Translations under genes and position numbers: made by a program
Shown: positions 9,854-18,633 of the stretch, one piece after another
Numbering within the stretch: the stretch's first letter is position 1
Layout of the letters: each line of letters opens with the position of its first letter
NCBI RefSeq assembly: GCF_023518235.1
Contig: NZ_CP090423.1
Coordinates: forward strand, 2,542,001 to 2,606,000
Reading direction: 5' to 3'
Length of the DNA: 64,000 nt
Source of the DNA: Stenotrophomonas maltophilia
GTDB taxonomy: Bacteria > Pseudomonadota > Gammaproteobacteria > Xanthomonadales > Xanthomonadaceae
The notes under the pieces: model-generated
The model's input: the letters and a program-made list of their open reading frames with translations, nothing else
The model's database searches: none
Told to the model about the DNA's origin: nothing

Positions 9854-10904
9854 GGCCGGCATCGGCCTGCTGTGCCTGTGCCGGCAGGGCTTCGAGCCCG
9901 AGCTGGCCGGCGAGCTGCAGTTCCGCGCCGGTGAAGCCGGTTTCGCCGGTTATGCGCGCACCCAGCGCAATGACGGCTACGTGCTGTTCATGTGCGACGA
10001 GGCGGCTGCACTGGCACCACGCCTGCGTTGGCGCGAGCTGATCTTCGCGCGGCAGAAGCTGGTGGTGCTGGCCGAATTGCCGCAGCTGGACCCGGCCGAC
10101 CGCATCAGCCCGATGCTCGAGGTGCTGGCCGATGCGCCGCGCTTCGGTGACCTGTGGGTGGAACACCCGGACTCGGACGCCGGCAAGCCGCTGTCCGGGC
10201 TGGCCCGCGCGTTCGGCAACGCACTGCGCCCGGCGCTGCGCAAGGCCGGCAAGCTGACCGACAAGGCGAACAACCGCCTGCCACGCCTGCACGTGGTGTT
10301 CGTTGACGGCACCCACGCCTTCGTCTGCGTCGCCGACCCGGCCGACAGCGCGCCGTGGGCACTGGGCATTCCGCGCCTGAAGCTGCTGCCCGAAGCGCCC
10401 TCGCGTTCGGCGCTGAAGCTGGACGAAGCGCTGCTGACCCTGCTGACGCCGGAGGAGCGCGAAGCGCTGGTGAAGCCCGGCATGCGCGCGGCCGACCTCG
10501 GTGCCGCGCCCGGTGGGTGGACCTGGGTGCTGACCCGCCAGCACATGCAGGTGCTGAGCATCGACAATGGCCCGCTGCGCCAGCACGTGCTGGATACCGG
10601 CCTGGTCGAGCACCTGCGCGCCGATGGTTTCCACTGGCACCCGGAGCAGCCGCTGGACTGGATGGTCTGCGACATGGTCGAGCAGCCGCGCCGCGTGGCC
10701 GAGCGCATGGCCACCTGGTTCCGCGAAGGCTGGTGCCGCCACGCGATCTTCAACCTGAAACTGCCGATGAAGAAGCGCTGGGACGAGACCCGGCTGTGCC
10801 TGGACCTGTTCCAGGATCAGGCCGGCAAGCCGCTGGTGGTGCGTGCCAAGCAGCTGTACCACGACCGCGAAGAGATCACCGTACTGGCTTCGCCGCTGCG
10901 TTGA
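9837..10904 (+). CDS. rlmM: 23S rRNA 2'-O-ribose methyltransferase RlmM
   Basis: Methylates the 2'-hydroxyl of C2498 in 23S rRNA using S-adenosylmethionine. It has an N-terminal THUMP-like RNA-binding half and a C-terminal Rossmann-fold methyltransferase with the SAM motif DLGAAPGGWT. The catalytic K-D-K-E type residues fit the stretches WMVCDMVEQP and FNLKLPMKKRW. Length 355 residues, normal for the family. I chose the ATG at 9837, inside the end of the deaminase gene, because GGGGAAA sits 4-10 bases ahead of it; an in-frame ATG at 9825 is less likely. The overlap suggests translational coupling with the deaminase. Confidence 0.93.
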   Translation: MAPVTEAGIGLLCLCRQGFEPELAGELQFRAGEAGFAGYARTQRNDGYVLFMCDEAAALAPRLRWRELIFARQKLVVLAELPQLDPADRISPMLEVLADAPRFGDLWVEHPDSDAGKPLSGLARAFGNALRPALRKAGKLTDKANNRLPRLHVVFVDGTHAFVCVADPADSAPWALGIPRLKLLPEAPSRSALKLDEALLTLLTPEEREALVKPGMRAADLGAAPGGWTWVLTRQHMQVLSIDNGPLRQHVLDTGLVEHLRADGFHWHPEQPLDWMVCDMVEQPRRVAERMATWFREGWCRHAIFNLKLPMKKRWDETRLCLDLFQDQAGKPLVVRAKQLYHDREEITVLASPLR

Positions 10905-10953
10905 ACCCATTGCATACGCCGGGCGTGGCCCGGCGCTACCGGGGAACGGAACC

Positions 10954-11349
10954 ATGCGATACCACTCGCTCACCCTGCTGATCACCTTGCTGGCAGCCAC
11001 CCCGGCGATGGCCCAGCAGCTGCCGCACACGCCGGCCCAGAGCCAACCACTCGGCCCGACCGGTGGCGCGATCCGCCAGCAGCCGCTGGATGCTGGCCGG
11101 GTCACCGGCAGCGTGCAGATCGCACAGCCGGTCGGCGAGGCGCAGGTGACCGTGCGCTCGCTGGAACCGAGCAGCGTGCTCGGCCAGTACCGCATCCGCT
11201 TCAACGACCTGGACGTGGATGGCGATGGCTTCATCAGCCGCCAGGAAGCGCAGGCCAACCCGGCGCTGGCCGACGAATTCAACGCGCTGGACCGCCAGCA
11301 CCGCGGCAAGCTCGACCGCGCCGACCTGGCCGGTTGGCTGGTCGATTGA
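10954..11349 (+). CDS. Secreted EF-hand domain protein
   Basis: A 131-residue protein with a signal peptide (MRYHSLTLLITLLAATPAMA, cleavage after AMA). The mature part starts with a Pro/Gln-rich linker and ends in one canonical EF-hand loop, DVDGDGFISRQE (about residues 87-98), and one degenerate loop (LDRQHRGKLDRADL). This resembles the small periplasmic calcium-binding proteins common in xanthomonads. The ligand and role are unknown. Start at 10954, preceded by GGGGAACGGA. It sits 49 bases downstream of rlmM and is followed by a SMAG dimer. Confidence 0.8.
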   Translation: MRYHSLTLLITLLAATPAMAQQLPHTPAQSQPLGPTGGAIRQQPLDAGRVTGSVQIAQPVGEAQVTVRSLEPSSVLGQYRIRFNDLDVDGDGFISRQEAQANPALADEFNALDRQHRGKLDRADLAGWLVD

Positions 11350-11372
11350 AAAGGGGACGGAGCCCGCTCTGG

Positions 11373-11432
11373 GTAGGTGCCAACCTTGGTTGGCACAATG
11401 TCGGAGGCGTGCCAACCAAGGTTGGCACCTAC
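11373..11432. repeat. SMAG dimer, GGTGCCAACC type
   Basis: Two 24-base repeats in opposite orientation, 11373-11396 (GTAG first) and 11409-11432 (CTAC last), with the GTAG ends outward. Together they can fold into one long hairpin. They lie between the convergent EF-hand and ubiquinone hydroxylase genes. Confidence 0.85.
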
Positions 11433-11473
11433 CAGAGCACTACGCTGCGCTTGGTAGCACGCCAGCGATCCGG

Positions 11474-12655
11474 TTACACGCCGGCGGCGCGCTTCCAGAA
11501 TGCCTGCACCAGCGGTGGCCACTTGCCCACGCAGCCCAATGCGCGACCACGGGCCAGGGTCAGGTGCATCTCATCATTGGAAAACAATCGATTGATCGCG
11601 TCGAAGCTGTATGCGGCAATCTGGTTGTCGCTGCGCCGTTCGCGCGCCCAGCGCTGCAGGCGCTGCGGCGACAGGCGCGGCTGGCCGCGGCGTTCGGCCG
11701 ACGGCGCCAGCCACATCTGCAGGGCGGCCACATCACGCAGGCCCAGGTTCACGCCCTGCCCGGCCAGCGGATGCACCACATGCGCCGCATCGCCGAGTGC
11801 CAGCACGCGGCCGGCCACATAGTGCCGGGCCAGCTGCCGGCGCAGCGGGAACGCCGCACGCGGCGAGACCAGCCGCAGTTCGCCCAGGCGCGCGGCGAAG
11901 GCACGGGTCAGTTCGCGATTGAACGCGGCGTCGTCCAGCGCCAGCACGCGTGCGGCTTCATCTTCGGGCAGGGTCCAGACGATCGAGCTGCGGCGCTCGG
12001 CCACCGGCAGCAACGCCAGCGGCCCGCTCGGCAGGAAGCGCTGCCAGGCCGTGGCCTGGTTGGGAAGCTCGCTGTCGACGTAGGCCACCACGCCACGCTG
12101 GTGGTAATCGTGATTTTCAACCTCGATCCCGGCCAGCTGGCGCAGGGTCGATTCGGCGCCGTCGGCCGCCACGGCCAGTCCCGCGTCCAGGCGGCGGCCA
12201 TCGTCCAGGCGCAGGCGCACGCCGTCCTCATCCTGTTCCAGCGCTTCCACCCGCGCCGGGCAGTGCAACTGCACGCCGGCCGCTGGCAGTGCCGCCCACA
12301 GGCGATCCTGCAGCAGGCCGTTCTCGACGATGTAACCCAGCTGGCGACGGCCGAAGCGATCGGCGTCGAACAGCAGATCCTCGCCACCGGCGGCATCCCA
12401 CACCTGCATGCGCCGGTACGGCCAGGCACGGGCCTGGGCGATGCCCGGCCATACGCCCAGGCGCTCCAGCAACTGCACGTTGTCAGCGGCGAAGGCGAAT
12501 ACCCGCAGGTCCGGCTGCGTGGCCTGCCACGCTGCCGGCTCGCGCCCTTCGACCAGCGCTACGGAGAGCCCGGCGTCGGCCAGCGCCAAGGCACAGGCCG
12601 CACCGACCACGCCGCCGCCCACGACGGCCACATCCAGGCGCCCGCGGCGGCTCAT
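11474..12655 (-). CDS. FAD-dependent ubiquinone hydroxylase, UbiI/UbiF/VisC type
   Basis: Monooxygenase of the UbiH/UbiF/COQ6 family acting on the polyprenyl phenol ring in ubiquinone synthesis. The N-terminal Rossmann motif VAVVGGGVVGAACALAL binds FAD, and GDAAHVVHPLAGQGVNLGLR (about residues 290-309) is the second FAD motif typical of the family. Length 393 residues. The start at 12655 overlaps the stop of the upstream hydroxylase gene in an ATGA arrangement, so the two are translationally coupled. Which ring position it hydroxylates cannot be decided from sequence alone; a UbiI-like C5 role is the best guess because the partner looks like UbiH. Confidence 0.85.
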   Translation of the reverse strand: MSRRGRLDVAVVGGGVVGAACALALADAGLSVALVEGREPAAWQATQPDLRVFAFAADNVQLLERLGVWPGIAQARAWPYRRMQVWDAAGGEDLLFDADRFGRRQLGYIVENGLLQDRLWAALPAAGVQLHCPARVEALEQDEDGVRLRLDDGRRLDAGLAVAADGAESTLRQLAGIEVENHDYHQRGVVAYVDSELPNQATAWQRFLPSGPLALLPVAERRSSIVWTLPEDEAARVLALDDAAFNRELTRAFAARLGELRLVSPRAAFPLRRQLARHYVAGRVLALGDAAHVVHPLAGQGVNLGLRDVAALQMWLAPSAERRGQPRLSPQRLQRWARERRSDNQIAAYSFDAINRLFSNDEMHLTLARGRALGCVGKWPPLVQAFWKRAAGV

Positions 12656-13860
12656 GCGGCTTCTCCCCGACACAGGCGCGGCACCTCGCCGCGGAAGCCC
12701 ATCGCACCACCGACCAGCATCGACTGCACCGACGCGCGCTGTGCGGCCACCAGGCCAAGACTGCGCAACGGCCGCATCAACGGCGCCGGGTTGCTGGTCA
12801 ACCGCGCCAAACCTCCGGAGAAGGCCACCGTCTGCCGGCGGTCTTCCTCGCGACGGGCGGCATAGGCCTGCAGCAGCGCCTCACTGCCGGCATCATCGCC
12901 GCCCTCTTCGAGCAGTTCGGCCAGGGTCAGCGCGTCGCGCAGGCCCAGGTTGAAGCCCTGCGCGCCCAGCGGATGAATGGTCTGTGCGGCATTGCCGAGC
13001 AGCACCGCGCGTTCCCCGACCAGCGCGCGTGCCAGCACCTGGATGAGCGGATAGGCACTGCGCGGGCCGGAGTCGAGCAGGCGGCCGGCACGCCAGCCGA
13101 TCGCCGCCTGCAGGCGCTGCAGCCACGCCGCATCGTCCAGCGCCATCACGGTCTCGGCCTGATCACGGGCCACGCCATGCACGGTACCGAAATGGCGGTC
13201 GCCGCGTGGCAGCAGGGCGGTCGGGCCGGTGTCGGTGAAGCGTTCCCAGGCGGTGCCATCCGGTGCGCGCTGGCTGCGCACTCGCGCCACAAACAGGGTC
13301 TGCTGGAAATCATGCCGGTCGACCTCGATGCCCAGTGCACCACGCACACCGCTGGTAGTACCGTCGGCCCCCACCACCAGCCGCGCCAGCAGCACGCGTT
13401 CGCCGGCCTCGTCGGCCACCCGCACCTGACGGTAGCCGTCGACCACCTCGCCCAGGCCCAGGAAGCGCATCGGCCGGTAACGGCGCAGGCGCGGCAGTTC
13501 CTGCAAGCGTGCTTCCAGTGCCTGGCCGAAATCGCGTGCCACCACCACCTGGCCGAACCACGGCCGGTCATAGTCGGCCGCATCAAGCTGCACCCGTCCA
13601 AAGTCGCCGGCACGGCTGACATGGATGCGACGGATCGGGCCCGGTGCCATGGCCAGCTTCTGCATCACCCCCAGCGCGGTCAGCGCGTTGACGGTGGCTG
13701 CGGCGAAGCTGAGGTTGCGCTGGTCGAACACCACCGGCAGCTCGCCGGCCGGGCTGGCCTCGAGCAGGCCTACATCGCGCCCCAGGCGGTCCAGGGCAAT
13801 GGCCAGGCTGGCGCCGACCAGGCCGCCGCCGACGATCAACACGTCATGTCGTTCACTCAT
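12652..13860 (-). CDS. ubiH: 2-octaprenyl-6-methoxyphenol hydroxylase UbiH
   Basis: FAD monooxygenase of ubiquinone biosynthesis. The FAD motif VLIVGGGLVGASLAIAL starts at residue 7, and the C-terminal motif GNAAQTIHPLGAQGFNLGLR is nearly the same as in E. coli UbiH, which is why this one rather than its neighbour is called UbiH. Length 402 residues. The ATG at 13860 is preceded by a TATCAT hexamer ending 7 bases upstream, so the transcript may have almost no leader. Its 3-prime end overlaps the second hydroxylase gene by four bases. Confidence 0.9.
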   Translation of the reverse strand: MSERHDVLIVGGGLVGASLAIALDRLGRDVGLLEASPAGELPVVFDQRNLSFAAATVNALTALGVMQKLAMAPGPIRRIHVSRAGDFGRVQLDAADYDRPWFGQVVVARDFGQALEARLQELPRLRRYRPMRFLGLGEVVDGYRQVRVADEAGERVLLARLVVGADGTTSGVRGALGIEVDRHDFQQTLFVARVRSQRAPDGTAWERFTDTGPTALLPRGDRHFGTVHGVARDQAETVMALDDAAWLQRLQAAIGWRAGRLLDSGPRSAYPLIQVLARALVGERAVLLGNAAQTIHPLGAQGFNLGLRDALTLAELLEEGGDDAGSEALLQAYAARREEDRRQTVAFSGGLARLTSNPAPLMRPLRSLGLVAAQRASVQSMLVGGAMGFRGEVPRLCRGEAA

Positions 13861-13967
13861 GGCGTGGATGATACGCGCTCGCCCCCCCGGCAGCCCCACC
13901 GCACCCACCTGCGCCGACCGGCGTGGCGGGCTAGAATGAAAGCTGAATCCGCTCCGGGCCCGCCCCC

Positions 13968-14552
13968 ATGTCCGACACCGCCAACCGCGCTTTCGTCCTG
14001 TCCGTGCTCGTTTTGTTGCTGGCGGCGACCCGGGTCAACCACTTCGCGGCCATCCCCGACGCATCCTGGGCGGTGTTCTTCATCGGTGGCTTCTACCTGG
14101 CGCGCTGGACGCGCTGGGCGTTCCCGCTGCTGATGGTGTTTGCAGTGCTGGTGGACTGGATCGTGATCCGCAGCAGCGGCCTGGATTTCTGGCAGCACTA
14201 CTGCGTATCGCCCGGTTACTGGCTGCTGCTGCCGGCGTACTTCTCGCTGTGGGCCGGTGGCCTGCTGCTCGGCCGCAACTACCAGGGTGCACGCTGGCCG
14301 GTGCTGGCCAAGGGTGCGCTGCTGCTGGTGGCCTCGGTGGCGCTCTGCCATCTGCTGGCGCAGGGCGGCTTCTACTGGACCACGCGCAACGTGGCCGAAC
14401 CGACGCTGGCCGGCTGGGCACAGAACTATGCACAGTGGTTCGGCCCTTACCTGCGCACCACCGCGATCTATGTGGCGCTGGCCGCGGCGCTGCAGCTGGC
14501 GGTGGAGCAGGTGCTGAAGCTCCAGCAGGCCCGCCGCGACATCCATCACTGA
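13968..14552 (+). CDS. Multi-pass membrane protein, possible cobalamin-transport component
   Basis: A 194-residue very hydrophobic protein with about five membrane segments. The N-terminal pattern TRVNHFAAIPDASWAVFFIGGFYL resembles small integral membrane proteins (DUF6580-like) that are sometimes annotated as cobalamin transporters or ECF-type S components. The neighbour 8 bases downstream is a cobalamin adenosyltransferase, and that pairing is the main argument for a vitamin B12 role; the function is otherwise inferred. A possible -10 hexamer TAGAAT (13932-13937) lies 30 bases before the start. Confidence 0.7.
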   Translation: MSDTANRAFVLSVLVLLLAATRVNHFAAIPDASWAVFFIGGFYLARWTRWAFPLLMVFAVLVDWIVIRSSGLDFWQHYCVSPGYWLLLPAYFSLWAGGLLLGRNYQGARWPVLAKGALLLVASVALCHLLAQGGFYWTTRNVAEPTLAGWAQNYAQWFGPYLRTTAIYVALAAALQLAVEQVLKLQQARRDIHH

Positions 14553-14560
14553 GCCGCGCC

Positions 14561-15115
14561 ATGGGCCACCGCCTCTCGCGCATCTATACCCGCACCGGCG
14601 ACGACGGCAGCACCGGCCTCGGCGACGGCCGCCGCGTGGCCAAGGATGACGCCCGTGTCGCCTCCTATGGCACCGTTGACGAGGCCAACGCCGCGCTGGG
14701 GCTGCTGCTGGCCACGACGCTGCCCGACGATGTGCGGGCGCTGCTGGTGCATCTGCAGCACCAGCTGTTCGACCTGGGTGCGGAGCTGTGCATCCCCGGC
14801 CATGCCGCGATCCACGCTGCCGACGTCTCGGCGCTGGAGCAGCAGCTGGACCACTACAACGCCGGCCTGCCGATGCTGAAGGAGTTCATCCTGCCGGCCG
14901 GCGGCGAGGCCGCCGCACGCTGCCATCTGGCGCGCACCATCGTGCGCCGCGCCGAGCGCGAGACCGTTGCCCTGGCCCGCCACGAAAGCGTGCGCAGCGA
15001 GGCCCTGCAGTACCTCAACCGGCTGTCGGACCTGCTGTTCGTGCTGGCCCGGGTACTGGCCCGTGCCGACGGCCACGGCGAGGTGCTGTGGCAGCCCCAG
15101 CCGCGTACGCGCTGA
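14561..15115 (+). CDS. Cob(I)alamin adenosyltransferase, PduO type
   Basis: Transfers the adenosyl group of ATP to cob(I)alamin to make adenosylcobalamin. It matches the PduO-type family: the N-terminal YTRTGDDGSTGLGDGRR motif binds ATP, and the C-terminal RSEALQYLNRLSDLLFVLAR helix carries the conserved Arg, Asn and Asp residues. Length 184 residues, usual for the family. The ATG at 14561 follows the upstream membrane gene by 8 bases, so the two form one transcription unit. The organism may use this for scavenged corrinoid, since no corrin synthesis genes are visible in the window. Confidence 0.92.
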   Translation: MGHRLSRIYTRTGDDGSTGLGDGRRVAKDDARVASYGTVDEANAALGLLLATTLPDDVRALLVHLQHQLFDLGAELCIPGHAAIHAADVSALEQQLDHYNAGLPMLKEFILPAGGEAAARCHLARTIVRRAERETVALARHESVRSEALQYLNRLSDLLFVLARVLARADGHGEVLWQPQPRTR

Positions 15116-15124
15116 GTCGGCACG

Positions 15125-16063
15125 ATGCTGGTCTTCACCCATCCCGCCTGCCTGCTGCACGACCCCGGCCCGGGCCACCCGGAATGCCCGCAACGCCTGC
15201 AGTCCGTGCTCGATGCACTGCAGGCCGCCTTCCCGGGCCAGCTGGACTGGCGCGAAGCACCGCCGGCCAAGTTCGGTGAACTCAGCCGCGTCCACGACAG
15301 TGCCCTGCTCGACTTCGTGCTGCAGCCGCAGACCGCGCCGCTGCGCCAGCTGGACATGGACACCTGGACCTCGCCGGGTTCGGCCAGTGCCGCCGTGCAT
15401 GCGGCCGGCGCCGGTGTGGCCGCCGTCGATGCGGTGATGCTGGGCGAGGATCCGCTGGCCTTCTGCGCGGTGCGGCCGCCGGGCCATCACGCCACCAGCA
15501 GCACCGCCATGGGCTTCTGCCTGCTCAACAACATCGCCATCGCGGCCGCCTATGCGCGCGATCGCCATGGCCTGGAGCGGATCGCGGTGGTCGACTTCGA
15601 CGTGCACCACGGCAACGGTACCCAGGACATCTTCCAGCACGACGCCCGGGTCTCGTACTACAGCACCCACCAGGCCGGCCTGTTCCCCAATTCCGGCCTG
15701 CGCCGCGACCGCGGTGCCGGCAATCTGATGAACATCCTGCTGCCTCCGGGCAGTGGCGGTTTCCGCTTCCGCAATGTCTGGGCCGACGAGATGCTGCCGG
15801 CCATCGACGACTTCCGACCGCAGCTGCTGCTGATCTCGGCCGGCTTCGATGCCCATCTGCGCGATCCACAGGCCGACCTGATGCTGGAAACCGACGATTT
15901 CGCCTGGATCAGCGCTGAACTTCACGCGCTGGCACGGCGCCACGCGGCCGGCCGGGTGGTGTCGATGCTGGAGGGCGGATACGACCTGCAGGCCCTAGCC
16001 GAGTGCAGCGTCGCCCATGTCCGGGCCCTGATGTCACCGGCCCGGGGCGCCCCCGCCGGATGA
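15125..16063 (+). CDS. Histone deacetylase-family amidohydrolase
   Basis: A 312-residue zinc-dependent deacetylase-fold enzyme (arginase/deacetylase superfamily, AcuC and class II HDAC-like). Recognisable active-site elements are RPPGHHA (about residues 118-124), DFDVHHGNGTQDIF (about 157-170, with metal-binding Asp and His) and SAGFDAH (about 238-244). Bacterial members remove acetyl groups from polyamines, small amides or protein lysines; which applies here is unknown. It follows the adenosyltransferase gene by 9 bases. The lptD gene starts a short way downstream and may be read through from it. Confidence 0.85.
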   Translation: MLVFTHPACLLHDPGPGHPECPQRLQSVLDALQAAFPGQLDWREAPPAKFGELSRVHDSALLDFVLQPQTAPLRQLDMDTWTSPGSASAAVHAAGAGVAAVDAVMLGEDPLAFCAVRPPGHHATSSTAMGFCLLNNIAIAAAYARDRHGLERIAVVDFDVHHGNGTQDIFQHDARVSYYSTHQAGLFPNSGLRRDRGAGNLMNILLPPGSGGFRFRNVWADEMLPAIDDFRPQLLLISAGFDAHLRDPQADLMLETDDFAWISAELHALARRHAAGRVVSMLEGGYDLQALAECSVAHVRALMSPARGAPAG

Positions 16064-16152
16064 ACCCGAACCGGTGCGACGCGGCCTCCTTCATTGCCCC
16101 TATGCAAGGGATGGGGCAAGCTACCGTCCGTTTTCGCCCGAATCCGAACCGC

Positions 16153-18633
16153 GTGCGCCGAGCCCTCCGCCTGCTTCCCCTGCCTCTGAGCATCGCCATC
16201 TGCCTGCCGGCAATGGCCGATGAAAAGCCGCTCAACTGGGGCCTGTGCCCGGCCACCGACGTCATTCCCGCGTTTTCTGATGCGCCCACCCCGGTCCCGG
16301 GGCAGGACAAGGCCGCCGCCAGCGCCGCGCGCGAGCAGCAGCCCACCGACATCGAAGGCGACCAGCTGCTCGGCACCACCACCGTGCCGCAGTACGAGGG
16401 CAACGTGGCGCTGCGCCGGGGCGACCAGTTCGTCGGTACCGACAAGCTCAGCTTCGACACCGAGTCCGGCAACTACATCGCCGACGGCAATGTCCGCTAC
16501 CAGGACTCCTCGATCCGCATGGTCGCCAAGCGCGCCGAGGGCAACCAGGAAAGCGACACCCACAAGATCACCGACATCAAGTACCAGCTGGTCTCGCGCC
16601 GCGGCAACGGCGATGCCGAGTCGGTGGACCTGCAGGGTGCGGTCGGGCAGATGCACCGCTCCACCTACACCACCTGCGACCCGTCGCAGCCGGTGTGGAA
16701 GCTGTCGGCGCCGCAGATCGAAGTGGACAACGACGAAGGCTTCGGCACCGCCCGCAACGCCGTGCTGCGCATCGGCAAGGTGCCGGTGCTGTGGGCGCCG
16801 TACTTCAAGTTCCCGATCGATGACCGCCGCAAGACCGGCCTGCTGTTCCCGCAGCTGGGCATGTCCGGGCGCAACGGTTTCGACTACGCGCAGCCGATCT
16901 ACTTCAATCTGGCGCCGAACTACGACGACACCCTGACCCCGCGCTACATGAGCCGGCGCGGCCTGATGCTCGACAACGAGTTCCGCTACCTCTACAACGG
17001 TGGCCGCGGCGAACTGCTGACCGCCTTCATGCCCAACGACAAGCTGCGCGACCGTGACCGCGGCCGGGTGATGTTCAGTGGCTACCACAACGTGGACGAG
17101 CACTGGCAGGCGCGCGCCAGCCTGGCCTGGGTCAGCGACGAGCGCTATGTCGAGGACTTCGCCAACCGCCTGGTCGGTGTGACCGCCTCCAACCTGCAGA
17201 GCACCGTGGGCCTGTACGGCACGGGCACGAACTGGACGGCCGGCATCATGGCCGACCGCTGGCAGCTGACCGACTACACGCTTGACGAGAATGCCCTGCC
17301 CTACAACCGCCAGCCGCGGGTGTATTTCAACTGGGACAAGCCGATCAGGCCGTGGCTGGAAACCGGACTGTACGCCGAAGCGGTGAGATTCACCCACGAC
17401 GACGTGAACCTCAAGTACGGTACCGATGCGGGCCCCGACCTGCAGTACACCCGTACCGGCCAGACCGTGCGCGCCTATGGCGGCTCGCGCCTTGACGTCA
17501 AGCCTTACGTGTCCTTCCCCATCAGCGGCGCGGCCTGGTACATCACCCCGACGCTGGCGTACCGCTACACGGCCTACCAGCTGGACCGTGGCCTGGCCGA
17601 CAGGATACGCAGCACCGTGCTGACCTCGGAGGGCGTGGACGTGGCCACCGCCACCCCGGAACAGCTGCGCGGCAACACCTCGCCCAGCCGCAGCCTGCCG
17701 ATCGGCAGCATCGACGCCGGCCTGTTCTTCGACCGCGAGACGAGCATTGGCGGCAAGTCGTTCCTGCAGACCCTGGAGCCGCGCCTGTTCTACCTGCGCA
17801 CGCCGTACCGCAACCAGGACGACCTGCCGATCTTCGACACCCGCGACTTCACCTTCAGCTGGGGTCAGCTGTTCCGCGACTCGCGCTACACCGGTGCCGA
17901 CCGCCAGAACGATGCCAACCAGCTGACCCTGGCCCTGGGCACCCGCTTCATCGACCAGACCACCGGCAAGGAGCGGTTCTCGGCCGCGATCGGCCAGATC
18001 CAGTACTTCGACGAGTCGCGGGTGACCGTCACCCCCGGCGGTGCGCCGGTGGAAAAGGGCAAGTCGGCCTGGATCGCCGACGGCAACTACATGATCAACG
18101 ACCGCTGGACGTTGGGCGCCACCTACCAGTGGGACCCCAAGTACAAGCGCGAGGATCTGGCCAGCGTCCGTGCCCGCTACCTGATGCCCAACGATGGCGT
18201 GGTCAACCTGAGCTACCGCTACCGCATCAACTCCGGTGCCCCGGCCAACGCCAACAAGCATGACCGGACCCTGCTGGAACAGGCCGACCTGTCGTTCCTG
18301 TACCCGCTGAATGCGCGCTGGAGCCTGGTCGGCCGCTACTACTACTCCCTGCAGGACAAGGAACCGCTGGAAATCATCGCCGGCGTGCAGTGGGACAGCT
18401 GCTGCCTGGCCGTGCGCGCGGTCGCCCGCCGCTACGTGCGCAACCGCGAGGGCGAGATGAACAACGCCATCCAGCTGGAGTTCGTGCTCAAGGGCCTGAG
18501 CTCTCTCGGCCAGGACACGGACCGTACCCTGCGCCGTGCTATCCTCGGCTATAACCGCGACGACCTCTATCTGGTGCCGCCGAGCAACACCGGGGCGACC
18601 CGGGACGACTACGATCCGAACCTGATCCCATGA
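16153..18633 (+). CDS. lptD: LPS-assembly protein LptD
   Basis: Outer membrane beta-barrel that inserts lipopolysaccharide into the outer leaflet together with LptE. From the GTG at 16153 the protein is 826 residues and opens with a clean signal peptide (MRRALRLLPLPLSIAICLPAMA, cleavage before DEKPL). I prefer this start to the in-frame ATG at 16060, which would put about 30 extra polar residues ahead of it. After the OstA-like N-terminal domain (about 60-250) come the barrel strands. Cysteines for the interdomain disulfides appear in LCPATD, YTTCDPS and DSCCLAV. It is the first gene of lptD-surA-pdxA-rsmA-apaG-apaH, an order also known from E. coli. Confidence 0.9.
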   Translation: MRRALRLLPLPLSIAICLPAMADEKPLNWGLCPATDVIPAFSDAPTPVPGQDKAAASAAREQQPTDIEGDQLLGTTTVPQYEGNVALRRGDQFVGTDKLSFDTESGNYIADGNVRYQDSSIRMVAKRAEGNQESDTHKITDIKYQLVSRRGNGDAESVDLQGAVGQMHRSTYTTCDPSQPVWKLSAPQIEVDNDEGFGTARNAVLRIGKVPVLWAPYFKFPIDDRRKTGLLFPQLGMSGRNGFDYAQPIYFNLAPNYDDTLTPRYMSRRGLMLDNEFRYLYNGGRGELLTAFMPNDKLRDRDRGRVMFSGYHNVDEHWQARASLAWVSDERYVEDFANRLVGVTASNLQSTVGLYGTGTNWTAGIMADRWQLTDYTLDENALPYNRQPRVYFNWDKPIRPWLETGLYAEAVRFTHDDVNLKYGTDAGPDLQYTRTGQTVRAYGGSRLDVKPYVSFPISGAAWYITPTLAYRYTAYQLDRGLADRIRSTVLTSEGVDVATATPEQLRGNTSPSRSLPIGSIDAGLFFDRETSIGGKSFLQTLEPRLFYLRTPYRNQDDLPIFDTRDFTFSWGQLFRDSRYTGADRQNDANQLTLALGTRFIDQTTGKERFSAAIGQIQYFDESRVTVTPGGAPVEKGKSAWIADGNYMINDRWTLGATYQWDPKYKREDLASVRARYLMPNDGVVNLSYRYRINSGAPANANKHDRTLLEQADLSFLYPLNARWSLVGRYYYSLQDKEPLEIIAGVQWDSCCLAVRAVARRYVRNREGEMNNAIQLEFVLKGLSSLGQDTDRTLRRAILGYNRDDLYLVPPSNTGATRDDYDPNLIP

